The translations under genes and the position numbers were made by a program. A stretch of 64,000 nt of DNA from Limnochordaceae bacterium. Its GTDB lineage: Bacteria; Bacillota; Limnochordia; Limnochordales; DUMU01. The stretch spans positions 122,389 to 186,388 of the forward strand of contig JADBKQ010000003.1 of assembly GCA_014896305.1 (NCBI GenBank), given 5' to 3'. This document shows, in pieces, positions 1 to 11,818 of this stretch (position 1 is the first letter of the stretch; each line of letters opens with the position of its first letter). The notes beneath the pieces are model-generated. The model did not search any database and was not told where the DNA came from. It saw only the letters and a program-made list of their open reading frames with translations.

Positions 1-363
1 GTGGCCCAGGTCTTGCGGGACCAGCTGGGATACACGTATTTGCTCTCTTTGACCGGAGTCGACTGGCAAGAAAAAGGCTTGCAGGTGGTTTATCATCTGC
101 AAAACCTGGATAAGGGCCTCTTTTTGGTTCTTACTGTGGCGCTGCCGGCACAAGATCCCCACATTCCGTCAGTGACCCATTTGTGGCCCACCGCCAACTG
201 GCAAGAACGGGAAGCATGGGATTTGGTCGGCATCTATTTTGACGGTCACCCCGATTTGCGCCGGATTTTGATGAAAGAAGGTTGGCCCGGTCATCCTCTG
301 CGTAAGGATTACAGGGATACCCGGCCACTCCGAGAGCGCTTGCCCAAAACAGAGCGAAGGTAA
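1..363 (+). CDS. nuoC: NADH-quinone oxidoreductase subunit C (probably 5'-truncated by window edge)
   Basis: Translation has the NuoC signature [22 protein letters not shown]...GHPLRKDY; followed directly by nuoD. Confidence 0.9.
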   Translation: MAQVLRDQLGYTYLLSLTGVDWQEKGLQVVYHLQNLDKGLFLVLTVALPAQDPHIPSVTHLWPTANWQEREAWDLVGIYFDGHPDLRRILMKEGWPGHPLRKDYRDTRPLRERLPKTERR

Positions 364-433
364 GGTAGTAAGCTACATCGAGGACATCGATGCATGCCTA
401 TGGACGTGTATCGCGAGAAACGAGGTGCAGGTA

Positions 434-1591
434 ATGGCGTTGGATACCCATTCGGAGCGGCGAACCGAGACCCTGGAGATTCCAGGATCCGATCTTCCCC
501 GCACCGAAGAGATGATGGTGAACATGGGGCCGCAACACCCCAGTACCCATGGGGTTTTGCGCGCCGTGCTCACGTTGGATGGTGAACGCATTGTCGATGT
601 CGACAGCGACGTAGGCTATCTGCACCGCTGCTTCGAGAAGATCTGCGAACAGCAGAATTACCCGCAGATCATCCCCTATACTGACCGGACCGATTATCTG
701 GCTGGAATGACCAACGAGCTGGCGTTAGTACTTACCGTGGAAAAGGCGATCGGCCTGGAGGTTCCCCGGCGAGCCCAGTATATCCGTACTATCATGGCGG
801 AACTGCAACGGATCCATAGTCACCTTATCTGGTTTGGCACATTTGCCCTAGACATGGGGGCTACGACGCCCTTCCTTTATTCGTTTCGGGAACGGGAGAC
901 GATCTCCGACTTTTTCGAAGAGATCACCGGCGCCCGCATGATGTACAATTACATGCGCTATGGCGGGGTGCGCAATGATATCACAAGCGAGTGGGTGAAG
1001 AAAGTCCAGGCGTTTCTGAAGAGATTCCCGGAAAATCTCCAGGAGTATGATGACCTCTTTACCGGGAATCCCATCGTACACGCTCGCACCCAAGGAATCG
1101 GAAAGATCTCGGCGGAGCAAGCGATCGCCTATGGCGCCAGCGGGCCGGTGCTACGGGCGACTGGTGTCCCGTACGACATTCGCCGGGCCGACCCCTACCT
1201 GGTCTACGATGAACTCCAGTTTGACATAGCCACCGCCTCGGAGGGCGATGTTTGGGCCCGCTATCAGGTGCGCATGCAGGAAATGCGCCAGAGCGTGCGC
1301 ATGCTCGAGCAGCTGCTGGCGGGCGTTCCGGAAGGGGAAATCATGGGGAAAGCCCCCCGGATCATCAAGGTGCCGGCGGGTCATTATTACGGCCACGTTG
1401 ATTCTCCCCGGGGCGAGGTGGGTTGCTACCTGGTGAGTACCGGCGAGCGGACGCCGTACCGTTTGCACTGGCGCTCTCCCTGCTTTGTTCACCTGCAGTT
1501 GTTACCTCTCATGGCCAAAGGCCACCTGATGGCGGACATGGTCGCGATTATCGGAAGTATTGACATCGTCATGGGAGAGGTGGACCGCTGA
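434..1591 (+). CDS. nuoD: NADH-quinone oxidoreductase subunit D
   Basis: MGPQHPSTHGVLR motif and full-length 49-kDa subunit; start chosen at ATG 434 after GAGGTG. Confidence 0.95.
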   Translation: MALDTHSERRTETLEIPGSDLPRTEEMMVNMGPQHPSTHGVLRAVLTLDGERIVDVDSDVGYLHRCFEKICEQQNYPQIIPYTDRTDYLAGMTNELALVLTVEKAIGLEVPRRAQYIRTIMAELQRIHSHLIWFGTFALDMGATTPFLYSFRERETISDFFEEITGARMMYNYMRYGGVRNDITSEWVKKVQAFLKRFPENLQEYDDLFTGNPIVHARTQGIGKISAEQAIAYGASGPVLRATGVPYDIRRADPYLVYDELQFDIATASEGDVWARYQVRMQEMRQSVRMLEQLLAGVPEGEIMGKAPRIIKVPAGHYYGHVDSPRGEVGCYLVSTGERTPYRLHWRSPCFVHLQLLPLMAKGHLMADMVAIIGSIDIVMGEVDR

Positions 1592-2616
1592 TGCTGGTCG
1601 ACTGGGTAGCTTCGCTATATCAGAGCGTGCAGGCGACCTTCGTAGCTCACGGGTGGCCTCTATGGGTCCTGGCCGTGCTGACCGCCGTCTTGAAAGTGGC
1701 GGGCGTTCTCGTCTGGATTTTGCTCAACGTCCTTTTCTTGATTTGGCTGGAGCGCAAGATCAGCGGTCACGTCCAAAACCGTCCAGGGCCTGTCTATACC
1801 GGACGCTTCGGCCTCCTGCAAACGCTGGCCGACGCTCTGAAAGTGCTCCTCAAAGAGGACGTCATCCCGGCCGGAGCGGATCGCTGGGTTTTCGTCCTCG
1901 CCCCGCTGGTCGCTTTCGTTCCCTCGGTCATGATCTGGGTCGTCATTCCGTTCAGCCGGGGTGTGCAGGCGCAGGATCTCAACATTGGGATTCTGTACGT
2001 GGCTGCCCTGGCCAGTTTCACCGTCCCCTCGTTGCTCATGGCCGGCTGGTCATCCGACAACAAATGGTCGTTGATGGGCGCCTTGCGTTCGGCCGCCCAA
2101 TTGATCAGTTATGAGGTTCCCCTTATCCTGGCCGAGCTGGGCGTGGTGGTGCTCGCCGGCTCGTTGCGCCTGAGCGATATCATTGCGGCCCAGCAGCGTT
2201 CCGTCTGGTTCCTTTTTCTGCAGCCGGTCGGTTTCGTCGTGTACTTCATCGCGGCGCTGGCCGAGAGCAATCGGACGCCTTTCGATCTGCCCGAAGCAGA
2301 ATCGGAGCTGGTCGCCGGGTTCAATACGGAGTACTCTGGCTTCCGCTGGTCGATCTTCTTCCTGACGGAGTATGCGAACCTGCTGGGGATGGCTTCCCTG
2401 GCGGCCACCCTCTTTCTGGGCGGCTGGAGCGGCCCGTTCCTGCCTCCCTTCGTTTGGTTCGTCATCAAGACGTATTTCTTCGTCTTCCTGGCCATGTGGA
2501 TTCGCTGGACATTGCCTAGGATCCGGGTAGACCAGTTGATGGACCTGGGTTGGAAGTTTCTGTTGCCTGTCGCTTTGGTCAACCTGGTCGTGACAGGTGT
2601 ATTCGTGGTCCTGTAG
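1591..2616 (+). CDS. nuoH: NADH-quinone oxidoreductase subunit H
   Basis: WLERKISGHVQNRPGP and AESNRTPFDLPEAESELVAGFNTEYSG motifs; overlaps nuoD stop (TGATG). Confidence 0.97.
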   Translation: MLVDWVASLYQSVQATFVAHGWPLWVLAVLTAVLKVAGVLVWILLNVLFLIWLERKISGHVQNRPGPVYTGRFGLLQTLADALKVLLKEDVIPAGADRWVFVLAPLVAFVPSVMIWVVIPFSRGVQAQDLNIGILYVAALASFTVPSLLMAGWSSDNKWSLMGALRSAAQLISYEVPLILAELGVVVLAGSLRLSDIIAAQQRSVWFLFLQPVGFVVYFIAALAESNRTPFDLPEAESELVAGFNTEYSGFRWSIFFLTEYANLLGMASLAATLFLGGWSGPFLPPFVWFVIKTYFFVFLAMWIRWTLPRIRVDQLMDLGWKFLLPVALVNLVVTGVFVVL

Positions 2617-2653
2617 TTCGTTGCCCTGCGCGGGTAGCGATGGGGGTGAGCCC

Positions 2654-3229
2654 ATGGGCGTGCTAAAGAATGTGGTTAACAGTGTGGTCGGGATTGCCAA
2701 GGGTCACAAGGTGACGTTGAAAGAGATGTTACGGCCCACAGTCACGGTGATGTACCCGCAAGAACGGCTGGACCTGCCGGTAGGCAGCCGGGGCATCCCG
2801 GTACTTCTCAGCGATGAGCAGGGGAATCTCCTGTGCACCTCCTGCGGCGTCTGCGAGCGGGAGTGCCCGGTGCAGGTCATCCATATCGTTTCGCACCGGG
2901 GCGAGGATAAGCGGAAGGTCCTGGACGAATTCGATATCGATATGAGTCGTTGCATGTTCTGCGGCATCTGTGCCGAGGTTTGCGCTTTCGGCGCGATCGC
3001 CATGTCCGACCAGTATGAGCTGGATGACTTCGAACAGGGGGATTTGATCTATCACAAGGATCAACTGGCCGCCATCGGTCGCACCCAGCGCACCCCTATT
3101 ACGAATTACGGCATCAAGACCGAAGTAGGGGTGCTCGACCAGGTGCGAGCCGGGAGAGCCTCAGCCGCCCAGACGGCGGCCGCTCCGGCCACGAGCACCC
3201 CCTCCTCGGAAGGGAGTCGTTCCGAGTGA
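2654..3229 (+). CDS. nuoI: NADH-quinone oxidoreductase subunit I (two 4Fe-4S motifs)
   Basis: CTSCGVCERECP and CMFCGICAEVC ferredoxin motifs; start at ATG 2654. Confidence 0.93.
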   Translation: MGVLKNVVNSVVGIAKGHKVTLKEMLRPTVTVMYPQERLDLPVGSRGIPVLLSDEQGNLLCTSCGVCERECPVQVIHIVSHRGEDKRKVLDEFDIDMSRCMFCGICAEVCAFGAIAMSDQYELDDFEQGDLIYHKDQLAAIGRTQRTPITNYGIKTEVGVLDQVRAGRASAAQTAAAPATSTPSSEGSRSE

Positions 3230-3771
3230 ACACTACCTTGCTCGCCTTCTTCATCGTGGCTTTCATCAGTCTGGTGGCTGCCTGGCGCGTGATCACCGAT
3301 CCGTCGATCCTGCACGCCGGCTTATGGATGGGTCTTTCCTTCGTAGGGGTAGCCGGCATCTTCCTTTTGCTGGAAGCCGAGTTCCTGGCTGGCGTGCAGG
3401 TCCTCGTTTATGTGGGGGCAATCACCACCATTATCCTGTTTGGAATCATGCTGTCGGATGTGGGCGAGGTCCGCGTCGGCCCGGAGCCGCCAGGGTGGGT
3501 TCAGGCTGGCGCCGCCTGGCACCGGGGACTGCGTCACGCATTCCCCCTCCTAGTGGCTGCCGGCTTCGCCGGAACGATGCTGGGCTTGTACACTCAGTCC
3601 GGCTGGGGACAGCTGCGGGAGCGCCCGCTGGAGCTGGCCGGCCTGAGCGTAGGGGGGATTGGGCGCGAGCTTTTCTCCACCTTTGCACTCCCCTTTGAGA
3701 TCGCCTCCCTGGTCTTGCTGGCCGCTTTGCTGGGCGCCATCGTGTTGGCCATGAGGGAGGAGGAGCGCTAG
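3226..3771 (+). CDS. nuoJ: NADH-quinone oxidoreductase subunit J
   Basis: EAEFLAGVQVLVYVGAITTIILFGIML motif; position between nuoI and nuoK. Confidence 0.93.
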   Translation: MNTTLLAFFIVAFISLVAAWRVITDPSILHAGLWMGLSFVGVAGIFLLLEAEFLAGVQVLVYVGAITTIILFGIMLSDVGEVRVGPEPPGWVQAGAAWHRGLRHAFPLLVAAGFAGTMLGLYTQSGWGQLRERPLELAGLSVGGIGRELFSTFALPFEIASLVLLAALLGAIVLAMREEER

Positions 3772-3772
3772 C

Positions 3773-4081
3773 ATGATCCCACTCGGGTATATACTGGGAT
3801 TCTCCGCACTGTTGTTCGGACTGGGACTGTACGGAGCGCTGACCCGTCGCAACGCTATCCGTATGGTGATGAGCATCGAACTGATGTTGAACGCGGTCAA
3901 TGTCAACTTTCTGGCCTTTAGCCGCTACCTCAACCCTGGCGATCCGCGCGGATCGATCTGGGCGATTTTCGTGATGACGGTGGCCGCGGCCGAGGTGGCG
4001 CTGGGGTTGGCCATCATTCTGATGCTCTCCCGGCGACAGGACGATATCGATGTGGACAAGGTCCACTCTCTACAGGGGTAG
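3773..4081 (+). CDS. nuoK: NADH-quinone oxidoreductase subunit K
   Basis: 102 aa, SIELMLNAVNVNF and AAAEVALGLAI motifs. Confidence 0.95.
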   Translation: MIPLGYILGFSALLFGLGLYGALTRRNAIRMVMSIELMLNAVNVNFLAFSRYLNPGDPRGSIWAIFVMTVAAAEVALGLAIILMLSRRQDDIDVDKVHSLQG

Positions 4082-4091
4082 GTGAACGACG

Positions 4092-6035
<1,944 letters not shown>

Positions 6036-6087
6036 GCTGTCCGGCGGCATGAAGACAGCTGCCAGTTCGTGAGGAGGAGGCCGTTTC

Positions 6088-7578
6088 ATGTTAACTACGT
6101 TGGTCTTCTTACCCCTGGTGGGTAGCCTCATTTTGTTGCTGCTGCCCAAAGACCGGCACGTCTGGCTGCGGGGGATAGCCACCGCGGTCAGCGCGGTCGA
6201 GGTGCTGATCAGCTTGCTGCTCCTGGCCCGCTTTGTGCCAGGACAGGCAGGAATGCAGTTCGTAGAACGAGCGAGCTGGATTCCGTCCATTGGGGTTCAG
6301 TATTACCTGGGAGTAGACGGAGTCTCGCTGGCCTTGGTGCTGGTGACGAGCCTGGTTACCCTGCTGGCCACCATCACCTCCTACTCCATCCAGCAGCAGG
6401 TGAAAGAGTTCTATGCCCTGCTGTTGTTGCTCGAGACCGGCATGCTGGGGGTCTTCGTGGCCCTTGACTACGTCCTGTTCTATGTTTTCTGGGAGCTCGT
6501 CCTGGTGCCCATGTACTTCATCATCGGGATTTGGGGCGGACCCCGCCGGCAGTACGCCGCCTTGAAGTTTTTCCTGTACACTCTGGCCGGCTCCGTCATC
6601 ATGCTGGTGGGGATTCTCGCCCTCTACTTCGGCACCGGTCTGGGCACTTTCGACATGCTCGCCCTGCAGCAGGCGGGGCCGCGGTTGGCCGGCTCCCTGC
6701 AGTGGTGGATTTTCCTCGCCTTCTTTTTGGGGTTTGCGGTGAAGGTTCCGATTTTCCCCTTCCACACCTGGCTACCTGATGCTCACGTCGAGGCGCCGAC
6801 AGGTGGCTCGATGATCCTGGCCGGGGTCTTGTTGAAGATGGGAGCGTACGGGTTTTACCGGATCGCCCTGCCCACGCTGCCCCAGGCTGCTCATCAGTGG
6901 ATGCTCCCCCTGGCCACGCTGGGGGTCATCAGCATCCTGTACGGTGCGCTGGCCGCGATGGCCCAGAAAGATCTGAAAAAGATGGTGGCCTACTCGTCCA
7001 TCAGCCACATGGGTTTCGTCACCCTGGGGCTGGCAGCGCTCACCCCCGCCAGCATCAGCGGCGCCGTCTTCGTCATGATCTCACACGGGCTCATCTCGCC
7101 GCTCATGTTCTTCCTTGTAGGCACGGTCTTCTACGAGCGGCTGCATACCCGTATGCTCGATGAGCTGGGGGGCCTGTTTGACCTGATGCCATTGGCAGGC
7201 GTTATCTTCGCCTTTGGGATCTTTGCCAACCTGGGGCTGCCTGGCTTATCCGGATTCATTGGTGAGTTTTTCACCTTGCTCGGCTCCTTCTCTACTTTCC
7301 AAACCCTGGTGATCGTGAGCTCTCTTGGTTTGGTTCTTACCGCCGCTTACCACCTGTGGATGATGCAGCGAGTATTGATGGGACGAGCAGAGGACCTGGG
7401 GGGAGGTCATGGACCGCTGGCGGACATCTCCCGCCGGGAGCTGGTCGTAGCTGTGCCCCTTATGATCCTGGTGCTGGTGTTGGGGGTCTACCCCGGGCCG
7501 CTGCTCCACCTCATGAATCCCGCCGTGCTCCACTTGCAGAATGTGGTGCAGGTAGCCAGCCGATGGGGAGGGATGTAA
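6088..7578 (+). CDS. nuoM: NADH-quinone oxidoreductase subunit M
   Basis: FYVFWELVLVPMYFIIGIWGG and FPFHTWLPDAHVEAPTGGSMILAGVLLKMGAYG motifs. Confidence 0.96.
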   Translation: MLTTLVFLPLVGSLILLLLPKDRHVWLRGIATAVSAVEVLISLLLLARFVPGQAGMQFVERASWIPSIGVQYYLGVDGVSLALVLVTSLVTLLATITSYSIQQQVKEFYALLLLLETGMLGVFVALDYVLFYVFWELVLVPMYFIIGIWGGPRRQYAALKFFLYTLAGSVIMLVGILALYFGTGLGTFDMLALQQAGPRLAGSLQWWIFLAFFLGFAVKVPIFPFHTWLPDAHVEAPTGGSMILAGVLLKMGAYGFYRIALPTLPQAAHQWMLPLATLGVISILYGALAAMAQKDLKKMVAYSSISHMGFVTLGLAALTPASISGAVFVMISHGLISPLMFFLVGTVFYERLHTRMLDELGGLFDLMPLAGVIFAFGIFANLGLPGLSGFIGEFFTLLGSFSTFQTLVIVSSLGLVLTAAYHLWMMQRVLMGRAEDLGGGHGPLADISRRELVVAVPLMILVLVLGVYPGPLLHLMNPAVLHLQNVVQVASRWGGM

Positions 7579-7581
7579 GAG

Positions 7582-9129
7582 ATGGCCACAAGCCTCTTGC
7601 CTCTCCTTCCCCAGCTGCTGCTCGTCCTCTTTGCCCTGGCAGTCCTCCTATATGACCTGGGCAACGAAGATCGTCCGGGGCTTGGGTCTCTGGCTATGCT
7701 GGGACCGCTGGCTGCCCTCCTCGGCCTGGGGATCGTCGCCGGCCATCCCGGAGAGTATTGGGGTCGGATGCTGAAGGTGGACTCCTTCAGCCTGTTCTTC
7801 CAGCTCCTGACGTACGCCGGCACGTTCCTGGTCATCCTTTTGTCCAGGGACTACGTCGAACGGCAACCGATTCACCGGGGCGAATTTTACACGCTCATCC
7901 TGCTGGCCGGCGTCGGCATGAGCGTGATGGCAAGCTCGGCGGAACTCCTGATGATCTATGTGGGGCTGGAACTCATGTCACTGTCCAGTTATGCGCTGGT
8001 CGGCATGATCAAGCGTCAGGACCAGTCCATCGAGGCCGCTCTCAAGTACTACCTCATGGGAGCGGTCACCTCGGCCATCCTGTTGTTCGGTATATCGCTG
8101 CTCTTCGGCATCACCGGTACCACCTACTTGCCCGACATCGCCAGTGCGCTCGCCCTCACCAAAGACATCCAGGGCAATCTCCTACTCATCGCGGCGGTTG
8201 TCTTTGTCCTGGCCGGCTTTGGGTTTAAAGTCTCGCTCGTTCCCCTGCACATGTGGACCCCCGACGTCTATCAGGGCGCTCCCACCCCCATCACCGCCTT
8301 CCTGGCGGTGGGGTCCAAAGCGGCAGCCTTCGCCGGGTTCATTCGTCTGCTGGCGACAGGCCTGCCGGCCGCCGTCTCGCTGTGGCAGCCCCTGCTGGCC
8401 CTGGTGGCCGTGGTCACCATGACGTATGGGAACATGACGGCGCTGGCTCAGACGAACATGAAGCGAATGATGGGGTACTCCTCGATCGCGCAGGCGGGGT
8501 ACATTCTGACAGGGCTCGTCGTCTTCACGCCGGACAGCCTCGCCGCCACACTCTACTATCTGCTGGCCTATCTTTTCATGAACATCGGGGTCTTCGCCTG
8601 CCTCATCTGGGTCGCCAACCAGCAGGAGAGCGAGGAGATCGCCGCCTTTCGCGGATTGGGACAGCGAGCGCCATTCTACGCAGTCTCCCTGGCCATCTTC
8701 TTCCTGTCCCTGGTAGGTATTCCGCCGACCGGGGGCTTCATGGGGAAGTTCTACCTGTTCTTCGCAGCGGTACAGTCCCACTACGTCTGGCTGGCTGTGG
8801 TGATGGTGATCAACTCCGTCATCTCTCTGGCCTACTACTACGGCGTTGTTCGCCAGATGTGGCTGGAGCCTTGCTTGCCGGCGGCTCCCGGGGCCGCAGC
8901 AGGCGGCACGTCCCGCTGGAGCATGCCAGCGGCCCGTGCTAGCACCAGCACCCCTCCGGCTGCCGCTTCTTCCACCCCGGAAAAGGCACAGTCTTGGCCT
9001 GAGCCAACGAAGCCGGCCTCGCTGGCCCTGGGGGTCGCGGTGGTCATCTCCCTCCTTCTGGTGCTTCTCCTGGGCCTTTACCCGCAACCCTTCTTCGAAT
9101 GGGTAGGAAAGGCCGCCTTGTTGGGGTAG
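7582..9129 (+). CDS. nuoN: NADH-quinone oxidoreductase subunit N
   Basis: GLELMSLSSYALVGM and HMWTPDVYQGAPTPITAFLAVGSKAAAFAG motifs. Confidence 0.95.
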   Translation: MATSLLPLLPQLLLVLFALAVLLYDLGNEDRPGLGSLAMLGPLAALLGLGIVAGHPGEYWGRMLKVDSFSLFFQLLTYAGTFLVILLSRDYVERQPIHRGEFYTLILLAGVGMSVMASSAELLMIYVGLELMSLSSYALVGMIKRQDQSIEAALKYYLMGAVTSAILLFGISLLFGITGTTYLPDIASALALTKDIQGNLLLIAAVVFVLAGFGFKVSLVPLHMWTPDVYQGAPTPITAFLAVGSKAAAFAGFIRLLATGLPAAVSLWQPLLALVAVVTMTYGNMTALAQTNMKRMMGYSSIAQAGYILTGLVVFTPDSLAATLYYLLAYLFMNIGVFACLIWVANQQESEEIAAFRGLGQRAPFYAVSLAIFFLSLVGIPPTGGFMGKFYLFFAAVQSHYVWLAVVMVINSVISLAYYYGVVRQMWLEPCLPAAPGAAAGGTSRWSMPAARASTSTPPAAASSTPEKAQSWPEPTKPASLALGVAVVISLLLVLLLGLYPQPFFEWVGKAALLG

Positions 9130-9163
9130 CCGGCAACGGCCCGGACTACCGGATCACGCGTAA

Positions 9164-9193
9164 CACCCGCCGGAAGGTGACTCCCGGCGGGTG
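9164..9193. terminator. 10-bp perfect inverted repeat after nuoN (terminator-like, no clear U-tract)
   Basis: CACCCGCCGG-aaggtgactc-CCGGCGGGTG between nuoN stop (+) and tRNA-Ala (-). Confidence 0.45.
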
Positions 9194-9265
9194 AATCGTC
9201 TCTCTGCTTCGACTCTTCCTGCTGCGAGGGCTGGCGCGCCTGTTCAAGCGGCAAAGACAAGAAAA

Positions 9266-9341
9266 TGGTGGACCTGAAGGGATTCGAACCCTCGACCTCT
9301 GCGATGCGAACGCAGCGCTCTCCCAACTGAGCTACAGGCCC
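9266..9341 (-). tRNA. tRNA-Ala (anticodon CGC), CCA encoded
   Basis: Reverse strand GGGCCTGTAGCTCAGTTGGGAGAGCGCTGCGTTCGCATCGCAGAGGTCGAGGGTTCGAATCCCTTCAGGTCCACCA folds as a cloverleaf; anticodon loop TTCGCAT. Confidence 0.95.
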
Positions 9342-9361
9342 ACAAGCGTGGCAACGGTCGT

Positions 9362-9390
9362 ATTATAGCGGATACCCGTCTGTTTGGCAA
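9362..9390 (-). promoter_or_regulatory. sigma-A-type promoter for tRNA-Ala
   Basis: Reverse strand TTGCCA (9385-9390) - 17 bp - TATAAT (9362-9367), just upstream of the tRNA. Confidence 0.8.
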
Positions 9391-9393
9391 GCG

Positions 9394-10338
9394 TTACAAG
9401 AGGGTGAAGCGCCGGGTGCCAGAGATCGCGAGGCTGACCGAGTCATACCGGCGGGCCGAGGGTTCAAACATCGGGATGGTCCGCACAGCCAAGACCCGCC
9501 ATTCATACGTCATGCCGCGCTGCCAGCCACCGGCTGCGGGAGTTACCTGGGCCAGGTCAAGTGATGCGCCGGTGGTGAACCATGTACCCACCCGTACGCC
9601 CGTTCCTGCTTCGACGACGTCTACCTGGTAGCCGATGGCCCGGCTGTCCCCTTGCCAGCTGAGGACAGGTAGCTGCGCGGCAGCCAAGCTCGCCTGGTCG
9701 TCCGGGACGAGCAACGTCGGATCGGCCAGAGTGGGCAGCAGTTTGCCGCTGACGCCCGCCGCCGGCCCTACCAGATTCCCCTGATGGGCAAAGACCTCAT
9801 AGGAAACAGGAGTCCCTTCGTCACCCGGGACGAGGTCCAGTGCCTGGTCTGTCGCAACAAACAAAAGAGCGCCAGTTCCCGGCTCGCTCGTTCCCTCGCC
9901 GAATGGTACCTGCTGGCTCACGCCCCCGGCCCGTCGCCAGAGAAACCGATCCACCGGCGTCGCCGCGGGATTCGGCCAGCGCCATTGCAAGACGACGTAT
10001 CGCTCCGACGGCACGGCGGGCCCGGCCAGCAGCGGCCGGATGACCACCCCCAGAGGGGTCAGGGCGGCGGCTGGCGTCGCCTGGTTCACCCATGACTGTC
10101 CGCTCGGGCTGGCCAGCCAGCGGTAAGCGTTGGGAGACAGGGTGACAGCCGTCATTTGCAGCCGTTCGGGAGCGGGCAGGAGAGCGGTGGGTGGCCCGGG
10201 CGGAGCACCTCCTCCCCCGGTACAGCCGGCTACCAGCGTAGCCAGCACCAAGGTCATACTGAACGCCCAGAGACGACTCGCCCCTCGCCCCGTCAAAGTC
10301 CGGGCACAACGCAATCCTTGAGACCTCGGCGTGTTCAT
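9394..10338 (-). CDS. Secreted lipoprotein of unknown function, divergent from the barrel-like pair
   Basis: N-terminal signal with lipobox-like LVAGC; C-terminal region resembles fibronectin-type beta-sandwich segments (PVLSWQGDSRAIGYQVDVVEAGTG, YEWRVLAV). Confidence 0.7.
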   Translation of the reverse strand: MNTPRSQGLRCARTLTGRGASRLWAFSMTLVLATLVAGCTGGGGAPPGPPTALLPAPERLQMTAVTLSPNAYRWLASPSGQSWVNQATPAAALTPLGVVIRPLLAGPAVPSERYVVLQWRWPNPAATPVDRFLWRRAGGVSQQVPFGEGTSEPGTGALLFVATDQALDLVPGDEGTPVSYEVFAHQGNLVGPAAGVSGKLLPTLADPTLLVPDDQASLAAAQLPVLSWQGDSRAIGYQVDVVEAGTGVRVGTWFTTGASLDLAQVTPAAGGWQRGMTYEWRVLAVRTIPMFEPSARRYDSVSLAISGTRRFTLL

Positions 10339-10597
10339 CCTCGCTATGACTTCCCTTCTCTGTGCTTTCGGTCTCCTCTATTTCCTGAGCCATTCGCGCG
10401 CAGGAGAGAATCTGGCAGCTACTTCCCGTTACTCCGCCCCCCCATCGGTACGACGCAGGAGACCACCCGCCGGTTCTACGGGGTGAACCCCGGCCGGCAT
10501 CTGAGCGTCAGTACGCAGGGTTTCAGGCCCTGGTCACGAACGAATGTTATAGATCGCCCCTCTACGACAGACCACCCATCTCCATGAGGAGGTCGTC

Positions 10598-11818
10598 ATG
10601 AATCGCTATTTTCGTTCTCGCCGGCCCCCCTCCCTGCTTGCCGGGATTTTGCTTCTGGCTCTGGCCAGCGGTGGGCCATTCGTAGGATCGGCCCTCGCTC
10701 AACCGGCGGTCTCTCCTGCTCTAGACATCCATGGCCTCTTTACGCTGCGGGCCGACCAGTACCACGGGGCCGTCCCCCTCAGCCCTCCCGGGAGCTTGCC
10801 ACCGGGACTGGCGGACAGCCAGAGGCGAGAAGCAGCCTCGGGGCAGTTCGGCTGGGGAGTGCAACAGGTGACTCGGCTACAACTCCGCCTCGAACCGATG
10901 CCCCAGCACGAGCTGGTCCTCACCCTCTGCCATCTGGGCTGGTGGGGCGTGGATCAATACACTTCCGGCACCTACGGAGCCCCGGCATTTCTCAGCGACC
11001 CCTTCCGGGTAGAGGAATTGTACGCCTCCCTGCCCGTGCGCCAGGGAAGGATTTTCATCGGGCGGCAGTACTTCCAGCTCGGCCCCATGGGCCTGCTGGC
11101 CGCGACCCCCCTGGGGGACGAGCAACTCCCCAGCGCGGTGACCGGGCTGCTGTGGGAAGGTCCGCTCCTCTCCGCTTGGAGCGGAGCGGCCGTGGTCGCC
11201 CGCCTCGCGGTCGAGCCGCCGGACGAAGCTCACCCGCAAGCACGCCCTCACGACCTGTTGGGGGTCCGCTTGACTCCTCCTCGACGCAATGTGGGGATCA
11301 ATTTGTTGCTCGCTGGGCCCCAGGGTGAACAGGGACTAAGCCTGGACTGGGACCAGCGCGAGGGTCTGCGTTCCCACTCCGCCGAAATCGCGGTGGCTCG
11401 CCTGCCCGACTCCAACCGCTGGGTCTGGGCGGCGGCCGGGCGTAGCCAGCCAGCCCTCGCCTCGGATCCAGCTCCCTCGTCTCCTTCCTCTGGCTGGTCC
11501 TGGCAGTGGGCCGCCCTCGACCCCGCCTACCCGGTGACCCTCACCCAACTGCGCGACCAGGGTGGCGATCTTCCCTTTGCCCCGGGAGAAGCCGGCTGGG
11601 AACTGCGCTGGGACCAGCCGGTGCGGCCCGGGATCGCGGCCATGGTCAGTTGGCGACTGCGGCTGCAACTCACCGGCAAACCTCCCATCAATCAGCTGGA
11701 GGCAGGCTGGACCTGGGCTGCCGGGGCGGGGCTCACCCTGGCCGGCAGCTACCAGCATACCTGGACATCCCCTCTCGGTTACGGACGGGCTCGAGTGGAG
11801 GTACGCTATGGGTTCTAA
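10598..11818 (+). CDS. Putative outer-membrane beta-barrel (porin-like) protein, paralog 1
   Basis: Signal peptide (LLAGILLLALASGGPFVGSALAQ); alternating amphipathic strands; GRQYFQLGPMGLLAATP motif shared with next ORF; C-terminus ARVEVRYGF ends in Phe. Confidence 0.6.
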   Translation: MNRYFRSRRPPSLLAGILLLALASGGPFVGSALAQPAVSPALDIHGLFTLRADQYHGAVPLSPPGSLPPGLADSQRREAASGQFGWGVQQVTRLQLRLEPMPQHELVLTLCHLGWWGVDQYTSGTYGAPAFLSDPFRVEELYASLPVRQGRIFIGRQYFQLGPMGLLAATPLGDEQLPSAVTGLLWEGPLLSAWSGAAVVARLAVEPPDEAHPQARPHDLLGVRLTPPRRNVGINLLLAGPQGEQGLSLDWDQREGLRSHSAEIAVARLPDSNRWVWAAAGRSQPALASDPAPSSPSSGWSWQWAALDPAYPVTLTQLRDQGGDLPFAPGEAGWELRWDQPVRPGIAAMVSWRLRLQLTGKPPINQLEAGWTWAAGAGLTLAGSYQHTWTSPLGYGRARVEVRYGF

